A stretch of 64,000 nucleotides of DNA from contig JAFBIU010000016.1 of the NCBI GenBank assembly GCA_021531775.1, forward strand, positions 16,078-80,077, written 5' to 3'. Origin of the DNA: Parabacteroides distasonis. Its GTDB lineage: Bacteria > Bacteroidota > Bacteroidia > Bacteroidales > Tannerellaceae. The translations under genes and the position numbers were made by a program. Position 1 is the first letter of the stretch. Each line of letters begins with the position of its first letter. This document shows, in pieces, positions 17,076 through 26,179 of the stretch. The notes beneath the pieces were generated by a model, which did not search any database, was not told where the DNA came from, and saw only the letters and a program-made list of their open reading frames with translations.

Positions 17076-17448
17076 TATCTTTGCAAACAGTAGGGAAGAG
17101 CGTTTCCCTACCTATATATATAAATAGGTAAACGATTGTGTGGCGTTGACAATATTATTCCGACTTCTGGCAAATCCCCAATTCTCAGCCTCGGAATAGT
17201 AGCAACAGACGCCCATGCTTTGTTATATAGATATTCCAAGTGCGGATAACTATAAAATAAAGCGTGGGTCTGCTGTCTATTATCGAGGCAAAGGTATGGG
17301 GATACCTCAGAAGTGGGTAATAGCGGCAGGCCTAACGCTTTTCTTTTGGAAGGAGAATGGAACAGTATTTTTACTTAAGCGTGCGGATGAACCAAAGGAG
17401 AGCCACTTTCTATTGCTGAAAAACAATATCAATTAAATTCATAACATC
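17076..17448 (+). ncRNA. Long structured 5' leader of the LRR surface protein gene
   Basis: The -7 box TATCTTTG (17076-17083) lies 365 bases before the ATG. A first hairpin GTAGGGAA (17090-17097) / TTCCCTAC (17104-17111) follows. Then four nested helices enclose one domain: GCCTCG 17188-17193 with CGAGGC 17284-17289, AATAG 17195-17199 with CTATT 17277-17281, CAGAC 17206-17210 with GTCTG 17268-17272, and CCATGCTTT 17213-17221 with AAAGCGTGG 17259-17267 (one G-U). A small hairpin AGGTAT/ATACCT (17292-17307, GGGG loop) follows. Such nesting is unlikely by chance and points to a cis-regulatory RNA. An open frame (17215-17436) crosses it but resembles no protein I know. Confidence 0.6.
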
Positions 17449-20400
17449 ATGATGAAACGATTACTTTTTATGTTCGCGTTTCTCGTCAGCTTCGGGTTCG
17501 CGGCAGTGGGGCAAGAGTCCGTTGACCCCAATCCTGAAGAATCTCAGGAACAGACTTCGGAAGAGAATCAGAATCCAAGTACGGTAGATGGAATAACTAC
17601 GGTCACATTGGATGGTAGCCAGACTTTGGCTGAATTATTAGGAGATCAGAAAGACGAAGTTCTCTATTTGAAATTAGTAGGACCATTGACAAAAGATGAC
17701 TTTACAACCATGAGAGGCATGTCTGCCTTAAAAATCATTGATATGGCTGGAGTTACTCAACTTCCTTTTGGAGACTGGCATGGTATGCAAATGATTCCTT
17801 CAGAAGCATTTGGAGGACAGAATCCAAAATTAGGGTTAGAGAGAGTAATCTTCCCGGCATGTTTGGAAATAATTGAATCATCTGCTTTTTCTGGTTGTAC
17901 TAGTTTATCAAAAGCAGATTTTTCTTTAGCCACTCAACTTAATACCATTGGTAGTTCTGCATTCAATAATTGTTCTGCGTTATTGGAAATAACATTGTCA
18001 AACTGTTCTGTATTACAAACTATTGACAATGCTTTTTCCTATTGTACAGGTCTAAAAAGTGTAAATCTTTCCAATTGTTCGAGTTTGAGAGAAATTAAGG
18101 GTTATGCTTTTTACGCATGTTCTGCCTTGACAACCGTAAACTTAGATAACTGTGATAGATTAACCCTTATTGGAGAAGAATCTTTCTGGGGATGCTCTAA
18201 ATTAACAACAGTAAAACTTAACGGTTGTACAGCACTGAGCACCATTGATAATAATGCTTTTGGTGGATGGTCAAATAATGCATACTTAGACTTTGACTTT
18301 TCCCAATTGACATCCCTAAATAGTATTGGAGCAAATGCCTTTGCAGGAAGAGGACTTTCTGGGGAAATCACTTTTGCATCTCAAATCAGTCAGTTAGGAG
18401 TAGGTGCATTCAATGACTGCGACAAGATTACCAGTATCAGTTTTGCTAATTGTCCGGAATTAACAGTCATTTCATCCAACACATTCGGAGATTGTGATCT
18501 ATTGGAAACTGTTGACTTCACTGGCTGTTCCAAATTAAGTACCTTACAGAAAAATGCCTTTACCAATTGTCCATCATTGAAACGAGTAATCATTGACAAC
18601 AGCTATTACAAGACAACAGATGATGTTCTTTTCAGATTAAAAACTGGAACTTACGATAAAGAGGCTTTGCAACTCTATCCGGCAGGCAAGACTGATGCAT
18701 CGTATGAGATTCCTACTTCTACTCAAATTATATATATAGATGCGTTTCCATACAATACACATCTGAAAAACGTGAATATTCCGTCGAGTATATCAGAAAT
18801 AGAAGCAGATGCGTTTGGTGAAAAAGCTTATTATTCACCTTCGATTCGCATGAACTTGAAAGTCACTATGGAGTCTGCAACTCCTATCAAGCTGGATGCT
18901 TCCATCGGTTTAGAGAATTCTGTGATCATTGTTCCCGAAGAGGGATTGGAAGCATACAAGAGTAAAGATTATTGGAAAGATTATCGGATTATCAAAGCCG
19001 GTGAGAGTGAGATGTTGGAAATTCATTTGGAGGGTACACAAACTTTAGCAAGTCAACTTACAGACGTTGTTACCGATATGATAACGCAAATCAAGATCAC
19101 TGGAAATGTAAAATCCAGCGATTTCCCGACTTTAAAACAAATGCATAATCTGAGGAAATTAGATTTAAGTGAAGCAAGATTAGAAAACAATATTGTACCG
19201 AATGAAGCATTCTACGGACATACAATACTTGAAGAAATTATTTTGCCCACAACTGTTGAAACAATTGATCAATGGGCATTCCATTCCTGTCCGTCGCTTA
19301 AATCAATCAATCTCGATGCACTCTCGTCGCTGACACGAATTGAACAATCCGCATTTTTCAACTGTCCCTCCTTCCCTACTGAGCTCAAATTACCAAGTTC
19401 TATTAAGTTTCTTGGATATAGCTCCTTTAAAGGTACGAACATTTCGACAATAGATTTCTCTAACACTAACATAGAGAATATTTCCAGCGAAGCATTCAGA
19501 GATTGTCCAATAACGGGGACACTATCATTTCCGGCGAGTCTGAGTACTATTAATTCGTATGCTTTTGAACAAGCAAACGTAAGTGAGATACACCTGAATG
19601 CTTTCAACACTTGGTTAAACCAGGGGAACTTTTCTTCCACGGATAAAGAAGAATGTAAGGTTTATGTTCCATATGGAAGTATGACTGATTATAAAAATAG
19701 TGACTATTGGCGAGATTTCTCAAATATCATTGAAGAAGAAGCCCCAAAAGGAGAATCACTTGTAATCACATTGACAGAAAAGGGTAGTTTGGAAAACTAC
19801 TTGACCATTAACGAAATCAATGTAGAGAATGTGACAGAATTGACTATTGCTGGTCCAATGGATTGGAGAGACATAGAGCAGATCTGCACTATGTCTAAAC
19901 TACAAAAGTTGAATATGTTGGATGTTCGAATGGAAAACGATTATTTGCCAGAAAGTGCTTTTGTTATTTGGAGCATGGACTACGAAGGTCCTGCATTACG
20001 TTTTTTAAAAGAAGTGGTACTACCTAAAGGTTTACAGTCAATTGGTTCTAATGCTTTTTGGAACTACAAACGTCTTTCAAAAGTCGTTTTACCAACTACA
20101 CTAAAAAGATTGGATGGATTCTCATACTGTTCTATGTTGGGAGACATTAACATTGGAGATTGCACTTCATTAGAGTATATTGGTGGATTTGACGGATGTA
20201 CATCCTTGCCATCAACTTTAGTTTTACCAAATTCTGTTAAAGAAATTGGTTCGTTCCGAGGTTCCAGTATTACTTACATAGATCTTTCAGAAACATCTAT
20301 TAATACAATTGGTTGGTATACATTTAATGATTGTCAATTGACGGGCGACTGGATATTTCCAGGAACTCTATCGTACATCAGGGAAGGTGCCTTCAACACT

Positions 20401-22449
20401 GCTAAATTCTCTTCTATTAAATTTAGGAATTTAGAAAAAGTAATATTGGATAAAAAGAACGCATTTCCCAATGTCGATCTGAATAATTTTAAGATTTACG
20501 TTCCTAACAGTTTGGTAGAGAATTACAAATTAGACACTTACTGGTACGACTACCGAAACAATATTGTTGGCTTTGGCAATACAATCATGGCCACTCCTAA
20601 CAATAGCGATTGGGGAACCGTAACAGGTAGTGGTGCCTATGATCAGAATGATCAAGTTATCTTACGGGCAACTTGTCACGATTGGATAAACAATTATGTA
20701 AATAAATATGGATATCTCTTTGTAGGATGGTTTGAAGGTGATCAGAAACTGTCTGAGAAAACTACTTATCAGTTAACAGCAGACAATCAGGATCATGCCA
20801 TCAAGGCGATATTTGAACGTATCTTGTTCAGTGATAACAATGACTGGATAACGATAGTCAATTATGACACTAAATCGGTCACTGCTACTATTGATCTGAC
20901 CTACTTAGATTCAGAAACTTTCTTCACCGGCTGGTATGAAGATGATGTATGTATATCCAAAGATCAGACAGTAACTGTGCAAGTGAAAGATGGAAGTAAA
21001 GAACGAACAATTAGTCCTCATTTTGAGGGTAAAGCCAATTGGTTAGAGAATACGACCATCTCTGATGCTAAGAAAGTGGATGATCAAGACGTTGAATTCA
21101 ATCGGAATGTAACAATTACTGGTAATGAGATTTGGAAACTTAATAGTATCCAAATGAATATTCCTTGGTCTTCTGTCTTGATCGAATCTCCAGTTGAAAC
21201 CAACAACATCAATCTGAATCTGTATTATACATACGAATGGAGATTCTTGTTCCTTCCGTATGAGTTAAATATTACTGACATAAAATGGCATGAAATGGAA
21301 AGTCAATTCGTTGTTCGTTACTATGATGGAAACGAACGTGCAAAGAATGGACCGGGTAATTCATGGAAACAATTGAAAAAAACAGATAAATTAGAAGCAA
21401 ATAAGGGATACATTTTCAAAGCTAGTAATGGAGATTCACGTTTTACGTTGAACACATCTACTGGTATGGAAGCTTTGCTGACCACCAAAGCCGTCACCAT
21501 CCCATTGCAGAAACATGAATCGGTAGCGATGCCGGATGCCAACTGGAACCTGATTGGTAACCCATTCCCCTGCTACTTCAGAACGAAGAGCCTGTTTGAG
21601 GAGGGTGGTTTGGACGGAACCATTACTGTTTGGGACAGTGACATTCAGAACTACCAATATTATACACAAGATGATGATGCGTATATTGCACCATTGACCG
21701 CCTTCTTCGTGCAGCATAATCAGGCAACGAGCGTGACTTTCCATCCGGATGGCCGTGCCGCCAAATTACCGGAGGGAACAACTCGGAGTGCTTCGGCTTT
21801 GCGGAGTGGAGACGGTCGGCAGGTGCTGAACCTGGTACTCTCCAACGATTCGTTGAGCGACAAGACACGCATTGTATTCAATGAGGCAGCCAAGGCGGGT
21901 TATGAATTGGGCTTGGATGCTTCGAAGTTCCGCAGCATGAATCCGAATGCCCCAGCCTTCTATTCGATCGATGCGGATAATCAACAGTTGGCCATCAACG
22001 AACGTCCGTGGGACAATGGTGTGGTGCGCTTGGGATGCAACTTCGGTGTGAAGGGCGAATACAGCATTGCCTTGCAGGAGACAGTCGAGCAGGATCTGAT
22101 CTTGGTGGATAAGGTGACGGGAGCTCAGACCAATCTGAAGGAGCAGGCTTATCGCTTCTCGGCAGAGGTGGGCGAGAGCAACGATCGCTTCGAGTTGCGG
22201 AGTGGTAATCCGACAGGTATGGAAGAGATTGCCGGATTCCAGTGGCAGGTACGTGGCGGCCAGCTCTTCCTGACAGGTCTGCCTACAAACGCACGGGTGA
22301 TTGTACACGATACGATGGGCCGTACGGTTTGCGACCGGACCGTTTCAGACGAACTTTCGGGCTTGGCTTTGCCGCAAGTGGGTGTCTATTACCTGACCAT
22401 CCGCACACAGCAGGCTACACGGACAGAACGTATCATGGTAAAGGAGTAA
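17449..22449 (+). CDS. Giant secreted BspA-type leucine-rich-repeat protein
   Basis: 1666 residues. Signal peptide MMKRLLFMFAFLVSFGFAAVGQ. Three blocks of LRR_5/BspA-type repeats (recurring IxxxAFxxCxxLxxVxL, e.g. LNTIGSSAFNNCSALLEITLS) cover roughly 75-510, 525-780 and 800-1045. Two InlB/Listeria-Bacteroides-like units follow (YLFVGWFEGDQKLSEKTTY; FFTGWYEDDVCIS) to about 1200, then a beta-rich region (WNLIGNPFPCYF, ~1365). An Ig-like C-terminal domain of ~80 residues (GLPTNARVIVHDTMGR...VGVYYLTIRT) resembles a type IX secretion sorting domain. BspA proteins bind host matrix and other bacteria. The gene is preceded by the structured leader and followed 4 bases later by a second secreted protein. 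Confidence 0.85.
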   Translation: MMKRLLFMFAFLVSFGFAAVGQESVDPNPEESQEQTSEENQNPSTVDGITTVTLDGSQTLAELLGDQKDEVLYLKLVGPLTKDDFTTMRGMSALKIIDMAGVTQLPFGDWHGMQMIPSEAFGGQNPKLGLERVIFPACLEIIESSAFSGCTSLSKADFSLATQLNTIGSSAFNNCSALLEITLSNCSVLQTIDNAFSYCTGLKSVNLSNCSSLREIKGYAFYACSALTTVNLDNCDRLTLIGEESFWGCSKLTTVKLNGCTALSTIDNNAFGGWSNNAYLDFDFSQLTSLNSIGANAFAGRGLSGEITFASQISQLGVGAFNDCDKITSISFANCPELTVISSNTFGDCDLLETVDFTGCSKLSTLQKNAFTNCPSLKRVIIDNSYYKTTDDVLFRLKTGTYDKEALQLYPAGKTDASYEIPTSTQIIYIDAFPYNTHLKNVNIPSSISEIEADAFGEKAYYSPSIRMNLKVTMESATPIKLDASIGLENSVIIVPEEGLEAYKSKDYWKDYRIIKAGESEMLEIHLEGTQTLASQLTDVVTDMITQIKITGNVKSSDFPTLKQMHNLRKLDLSEARLENNIVPNEAFYGHTILEEIILPTTVETIDQWAFHSCPSLKSINLDALSSLTRIEQSAFFNCPSFPTELKLPSSIKFLGYSSFKGTNISTIDFSNTNIENISSEAFRDCPITGTLSFPASLSTINSYAFEQANVSEIHLNAFNTWLNQGNFSSTDKEECKVYVPYGSMTDYKNSDYWRDFSNIIEEEAPKGESLVITLTEKGSLENYLTINEINVENVTELTIAGPMDWRDIEQICTMSKLQKLNMLDVRMENDYLPESAFVIWSMDYEGPALRFLKEVVLPKGLQSIGSNAFWNYKRLSKVVLPTTLKRLDGFSYCSMLGDINIGDCTSLEYIGGFDGCTSLPSTLVLPNSVKEIGSFRGSSITYIDLSETSINTIGWYTFNDCQLTGDWIFPGTLSYIREGAFNTAKFSSIKFRNLEKVILDKKNAFPNVDLNNFKIYVPNSLVENYKLDTYWYDYRNNIVGFGNTIMATPNNSDWGTVTGSGAYDQNDQVILRATCHDWINNYVNKYGYLFVGWFEGDQKLSEKTTYQLTADNQDHAIKAIFERILFSDNNDWITIVNYDTKSVTATIDLTYLDSETFFTGWYEDDVCISKDQTVTVQVKDGSKERTISPHFEGKANWLENTTISDAKKVDDQDVEFNRNVTITGNEIWKLNSIQMNIPWSSVLIESPVETNNINLNLYYTYEWRFLFLPYELNITDIKWHEMESQFVVRYYDGNERAKNGPGNSWKQLKKTDKLEANKGYIFKASNGDSRFTLNTSTGMEALLTTKAVTIPLQKHESVAMPDANWNLIGNPFPCYFRTKSLFEEGGLDGTITVWDSDIQNYQYYTQDDDAYIAPLTAFFVQHNQATSVTFHPDGRAAKLPEGTTRSASALRSGDGRQVLNLVLSNDSLSDKTRIVFNEAAKAGYELGLDASKFRSMNPNAPAFYSIDADNQQLAINERPWDNGVVRLGCNFGVKGEYSIALQETVEQDLILVDKVTGAQTNLKEQAYRFSAEVGESNDRFELRSGNPTGMEEIAGFQWQVRGGQLFLTGLPTNARVIVHDTMGRTVCDRTVSDELSGLALPQVGVYYLTIRTQQATRTERIMVKE

Positions 22450-22453
22450 GCGT

Positions 22454-24142
22454 ATGAAAAGGATGATGTTTCAACTGTGGTTCCTCATGGGGCTCCTGAT
22501 CGGAGCCTTCGGGGAGGCACAGGCGCAAAGTACATGGGATCCGGAGTCACCTCCCGAACCGGGGCAACTCTCTGTGACATTGGTTTCACTGCCAGCTGGT
22601 TGTGCCAATTTCTCACAGACGCATACGGACGGACGTTATGAGCCGAACGAGGCTGTGACCGTGCGAGTGACGCCTTATAGCGATTATGATTTTGTGGCTT
22701 GGTTGGATGAGAACGGCAACGAGGTATCGCAACAGGCAGAATATGCCTTCACGGTGACGAAAAACCGGAAGCTGACAGCTCTGTTGGCTTTCAATCCAAA
22801 AGATAACCCGGCCGAACCGGGCAACGGCTACTACAAGCTGATTACGCAGAGCAGTCCCGATAATGGCGGTCTGGTGAACCAGTTCATCGGGGAGGATCAG
22901 ACGACAGGTCTCTACCAGCCGGGTACGAAGGTGACGCTTCGGGCCAGTGCCTATCCCGACTATGACTTCAGCCACTGGGAAGAACAGGGGGTGAAGATTG
23001 GCGAGGAGGAGTCGTTGGACTATACAATGCCGCGGGCACATGCCTACGTGACGGCTGTCTTCACCTGGAATCCGGAGAGTCCGGCTGAACCGGGTCAGTC
23101 GGTCGGATGGCTCTATGTGAAACGTAATTTGAACGAGGCGGGCAATGTGTCGCAAAGTGGTAATGGTGTCTATGCGATGGGCAGTGAGGTGCAGTTGGTG
23201 GCTTCACCTGCTTATGGTTATCGCTTCCTCGGCTGGTATGAGGGTAACACCCTTCTCTCGCAACTCCATAATTATACCTACACAATCTCGAAGAACCGGA
23301 CAACGTTGGAGGCTCGCTTTGCCCAAGTGACGACTCCCGTGGATCCGGGTACACCCGATGTACCGGGACCGACTCCGACTCCCGACCCAGGTACACCTGA
23401 GGTGCCTGACTATCCGGAGATTCCGGTACAGGTGGATCCTTCCACGGCCAACCAGGGTAGTGTACAGGTAACGGGTGTGATGCGTCCGGGACAGAAGGTG
23501 ACGATCACAGCCGAGCCGAAAGAGGGCTTTGCTTTCGAGGGCTGGTACATCAATGGGGTGTTGATCGAGGATGCCGAGATGGTTTATCAGTTCATTGTGG
23601 AGCATGACATGGCAAGCGTGACGGTCAAGTTCCGCGAGATTCCGTTCCAGTTGGACAACAATCAGCAGGAGAAGGGGTTGGTCCAGGTGAGCAAGCTCCG
23701 GGGCAATACGGCTCACCTGTCGGCTGGTCCGAAAAAGGGTCATTACTTCTATGGCTGGTTCTTGGCGGGTAAGCTGTTGTCGCAGGACAAGGAGTATGAC
23801 TTTGACATTACTCAACTGACGCAACTGCAGACCTCACCGGGTACAGGAACGGGCTTGAGAGCCACTACCCTACCGGTCATTGAGGCGGTCTATCTGGAGG
23901 GCACGGATGCGATCGAGCGGATCGATGCGGAGGAATGGATTCGTGTAGAGCGGCAGGCTGACACATGGCAGTTGGTTGTCAAACAGCCGCTTCGTCGGTT
24001 GACGGTCTATCGGCTGACGGGCCAATGTGTCGCCTCTTGGCAGGAGGTTCCGACTGGCACGATACGGCTCCTCCCCGCTTCAGATGCTCACTTCATTGTC
24101 TGGATCGAGACGGATCAGGGCCCCGCTGCCTTGAAGTGGTAA
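22454..24142 (+). CDS. Secreted InlB-type repeat protein
   Basis: 562 residues with a signal peptide (MKRMMFQLWFLMGLLIGAFGEAQAQS). At least five Listeria-Bacteroides-like repeats of ~75 residues share a GxYxxGxxVTVxAxPxxGYxFxxW pattern (e.g. YDFVAWLDENGNEV; YRFLGWYEGNTLLS; FAFEGWYINGVLI). A Pro/Thr/Asp-rich linker (PGTPDVPGPTPTPDPGTPEV, near 300) separates repeats 3 and 4. The last ~75 residues (LRRLTVYRLTGQCVASWQEV) look like the sorting domain of the upstream protein. It ends the surface-protein operon before a strong hairpin. Base composition is richer in G+C here than in the LRR part of the first gene. Confidence 0.8.
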   Translation: MKRMMFQLWFLMGLLIGAFGEAQAQSTWDPESPPEPGQLSVTLVSLPAGCANFSQTHTDGRYEPNEAVTVRVTPYSDYDFVAWLDENGNEVSQQAEYAFTVTKNRKLTALLAFNPKDNPAEPGNGYYKLITQSSPDNGGLVNQFIGEDQTTGLYQPGTKVTLRASAYPDYDFSHWEEQGVKIGEEESLDYTMPRAHAYVTAVFTWNPESPAEPGQSVGWLYVKRNLNEAGNVSQSGNGVYAMGSEVQLVASPAYGYRFLGWYEGNTLLSQLHNYTYTISKNRTTLEARFAQVTTPVDPGTPDVPGPTPTPDPGTPEVPDYPEIPVQVDPSTANQGSVQVTGVMRPGQKVTITAEPKEGFAFEGWYINGVLIEDAEMVYQFIVEHDMASVTVKFREIPFQLDNNQQEKGLVQVSKLRGNTAHLSAGPKKGHYFYGWFLAGKLLSQDKEYDFDITQLTQLQTSPGTGTGLRATTLPVIEAVYLEGTDAIERIDAEEWIRVERQADTWQLVVKQPLRRLTVYRLTGQCVASWQEVPTGTIRLLPASDAHFIVWIETDQGPAALKW

Positions 24143-24173
24143 TCCGTTGACGCTATCATAGATAAAAGATGAT

Positions 24174-24228
24174 CGCCCTGAAAGGGATGCTGCCTCCGTA
24201 GGTAGGTCCTTTTCAGGGCGGTGTTTCT
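24174..24228 (+). terminator. Terminator of the surface-protein operon
   Basis: CGCCCTGAAAGGGA (24174-24187) pairs with TCCTTTTCAGGGCG (24207-24220) with one mismatch, followed by GTGTTTCTT. It lies 31 bases after the stop codon. Confidence 0.75.
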
Positions 24229-24259
24229 TGCCATTATCTCATAAAAAACAGTACTTTTG
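24228..24259 (+). promoter_or_regulatory. Promoter of the second ATPase module
   Basis: TTG (24228-24230) and TACTTTTG (24252-24259) are 21 bases apart, so transcription starts about 20 bases before the ATG at 24287 and just after the preceding terminator. The module is therefore an independent unit. Confidence 0.7.
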
Positions 24260-24286
24260 CACTGAACAATCAAAAACCAAGGAAAT

Positions 24287-25411
24287 ATGGCAGAATATTT
24301 AAGGATTCAAAACTTTGGTCCAATCATTGATATTGAGATTGACAATATTGTTCCATTTACTATTCTCATCGGTGAATCAGGAAGTGGTAAAAGTACGGTC
24401 ATGAAAGTGCTTTCTATGTTTAGATGGATATACAAGCGTGTCGTATTACGTTCATACGTCAGACAAGCAGGAATTAGAAAGACAGATTTAGGTATCCGAA
24501 TGAAAACCCTTTTAAAGACTTCGCAGCTGAATGAATACATTCAATCTGATTCTGAAATAATCTACCGAAAGGACAACTATACCATTGCCTATGCCAATGG
24601 AAAATTGAATGCGCAAGCAGACATTCCGGCAAACCAGCTTAGCTTGGAAAAGATCTGTTATATTTCGGACAAGCGTTCTATGATTCCAGACTTCCTAGAA
24701 AATAAGATTGATAAAAAGAATGCGAACTATCATCTTCAAGATACATTAAGCAACTTCCTATTGGCTGCCGATTCGATCAAACAACTCTCCTTGGATTATC
24801 TTCATGTGGAGTTGAAGATAGAAAAAAGTAACAAGGGTGATCAATACGTTATCAAGGGGACAGATGGGAACTCTTTTTCTCTCCAATTACGCAATGCTTC
24901 ATCCGGTACCCAAACTGTTACTCCTTTGAGTTTGATTGTAGAATATTACGCGAAAAAGTTCGATTCACAAAAGTCCATGAACGAATCTTTATTCAAGTAC
25001 TTACAGGATAATGACAAACTCGATGTCTTTAATACGACCAAGAATATCGGTGAGATCAATGCAAAAAATGTGCATCTATTCATCGAAGAACCAGAGTTAA
25101 GTCTATATCCAGAGAGCCAAAGCCAGTTGATTGACTTTCTGGTTGACAGATGCTTCATGACAGAGCATCCCTACAATATGACTTTGATGATGGCTACACA
25201 TAGCCCCTATATTGTCAATTATATAAATGTCTTGATTCGCCGATCAAAGGAGACTGGACGCACGTTTCTAAATCCTGACAAGGTGAATGTATATGAGATT
25301 TATGATGGATATGCAGGGCCTTTGAAGAGTCTGAATGGAAGGGCCATTATTGATACTCGTTCCATGTCTGACCCAATCTCTGCCATGTATTCAGAATTTA
25401 ACGCCCTGTAG
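24287..25411 (+). CDS. AAA family (ABC-type) ATPase, first gene of a second two-gene module
   Basis: 374 residues starting MAEYLRIQNFGPIIDIEID. Walker A GESGSGKST is at 29-37, a signature-like NASSGTQTVTPLSL near 204, Walker B NVHLFIEEPELSLYPESQ near 262 and the switch histidine MMATHSPYIVNYI near 305. This is the SMC-like AAA_15/AAA_23 class common in phage defence. It is only distantly like the ATPase at 15221. The next gene starts 2 bases after the stop, so the pair is coupled. It is AT-rich compared with core genes and has its own promoter. Confidence 0.82.
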   Translation: MAEYLRIQNFGPIIDIEIDNIVPFTILIGESGSGKSTVMKVLSMFRWIYKRVVLRSYVRQAGIRKTDLGIRMKTLLKTSQLNEYIQSDSEIIYRKDNYTIAYANGKLNAQADIPANQLSLEKICYISDKRSMIPDFLENKIDKKNANYHLQDTLSNFLLAADSIKQLSLDYLHVELKIEKSNKGDQYVIKGTDGNSFSLQLRNASSGTQTVTPLSLIVEYYAKKFDSQKSMNESLFKYLQDNDKLDVFNTTKNIGEINAKNVHLFIEEPELSLYPESQSQLIDFLVDRCFMTEHPYNMTLMMATHSPYIVNYINVLIRRSKETGRTFLNPDKVNVYEIYDGYAGPLKSLNGRAIIDTRSMSDPISAMYSEFNAL

Positions 25412-25413
25412 TC

Positions 25414-26079
25414 ATGGACCATATATTGAAAGATGAAATTGTAGGGATACTCAATGCCATTCAGCGTGGTGAAGCTCCCAAACTGGAGAGTAATGAATTA
25501 ATGCCATCTTCAACTGAAACTTCTGCATATCAATTTGATTTAGTAGATTCCAAAGATGGTAATCCTATTCGTCAGTTCGAATCAGGGACTGCCCATTATA
25601 TCAATGGAAATGAAAATGATACCTATCACCTCAAAATCATTTGCTATGATGATTTTCTCCATCAATTTTCGTTTAATGACGGAAAAGGGCATCCTTCTGT
25701 AAATAGACTAAAGGATGGGGTCAGAATGGCAGATTTCTTGGTTTTTGACAAATCCAAGGATAAAATATACTTTATTGTCCATGAACTATCAGACGAGAAA
25801 AACAGTAAAAAGATTAAGACTGCAAGAAAGCAACTGTCCGACACACTAAACCAGCTTTATAAATCTGCAACCATTGCTGATTTTATCAATGGCTTTGCTC
25901 ATAAAATATGTTTTCTTTCAGCCCAAGATAATCGAAACATAGTTCCTACGGATGGTATGGCTGACGGATTTAACCAAATCTATCAAGTTTTACCAGATCC
26001 GCTTCAGTTTAATTGGGGACAAATAGGGACACATAAATTTTTAGCATTTGAAACCAGCTATGTCGAATTAAAGAAGTAA
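25414..26079 (+). CDS. Unknown partner of the second ATPase, possible PD-(D/E)xK nuclease fold
   Basis: 221 residues; no family recognised with certainty. The middle reads VRMADFLVFDKSKDKIYFIVHELSDEKN, i.e. an aspartate in a strand, a hairpin, then a second strand ending in E followed by lysines and the helix TARKQLSDTLNQLYKS. This order (D...ExK-like, then QL helix) resembles PD-(D/E)xK nuclease cores, but the E-x-K spacing is irregular. It has no signal peptide or membrane span. Coupled to the ATPase by a 2-base gap, it is the likely effector of the pair by analogy with known ATPase-nuclease defence modules. Confidence 0.55.
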   Translation: MDHILKDEIVGILNAIQRGEAPKLESNELMPSSTETSAYQFDLVDSKDGNPIRQFESGTAHYINGNENDTYHLKIICYDDFLHQFSFNDGKGHPSVNRLKDGVRMADFLVFDKSKDKIYFIVHELSDEKNSKKIKTARKQLSDTLNQLYKSATIADFINGFAHKICFLSAQDNRNIVPTDGMADGFNQIYQVLPDPLQFNWGQIGTHKFLAFETSYVELKK

Positions 26080-26116
26080 AACCTTCTTCCTTTAAACAAG
26101 GTTGTTTTAAACAGCA

Positions 26117-26149
26117 TTGTTTAAAAGTGAAAGAAAAGTCGTATCTTTG
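26117..26149 (+). promoter_or_regulatory. Promoter of the archaeal-type ATPase gene
   Basis: TATCTTTG at 26142-26149 with TTG at 26117-26119, 22 bases away. The ATG of the gene follows at 26180. Confidence 0.65.
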
Positions 26150-26179
26150 CCTGGATAACAGTTCAAAACAGTTTGGATT

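Noticed and set aside
17215..17436. 73-codon open frame in front of the LRR gene
   Set aside because: It covers both strands of the nested helices of the leader RNA; base pairing explains the sequence better than a protein, and I know no similar protein. Kept only as an alternative in the leader entry.
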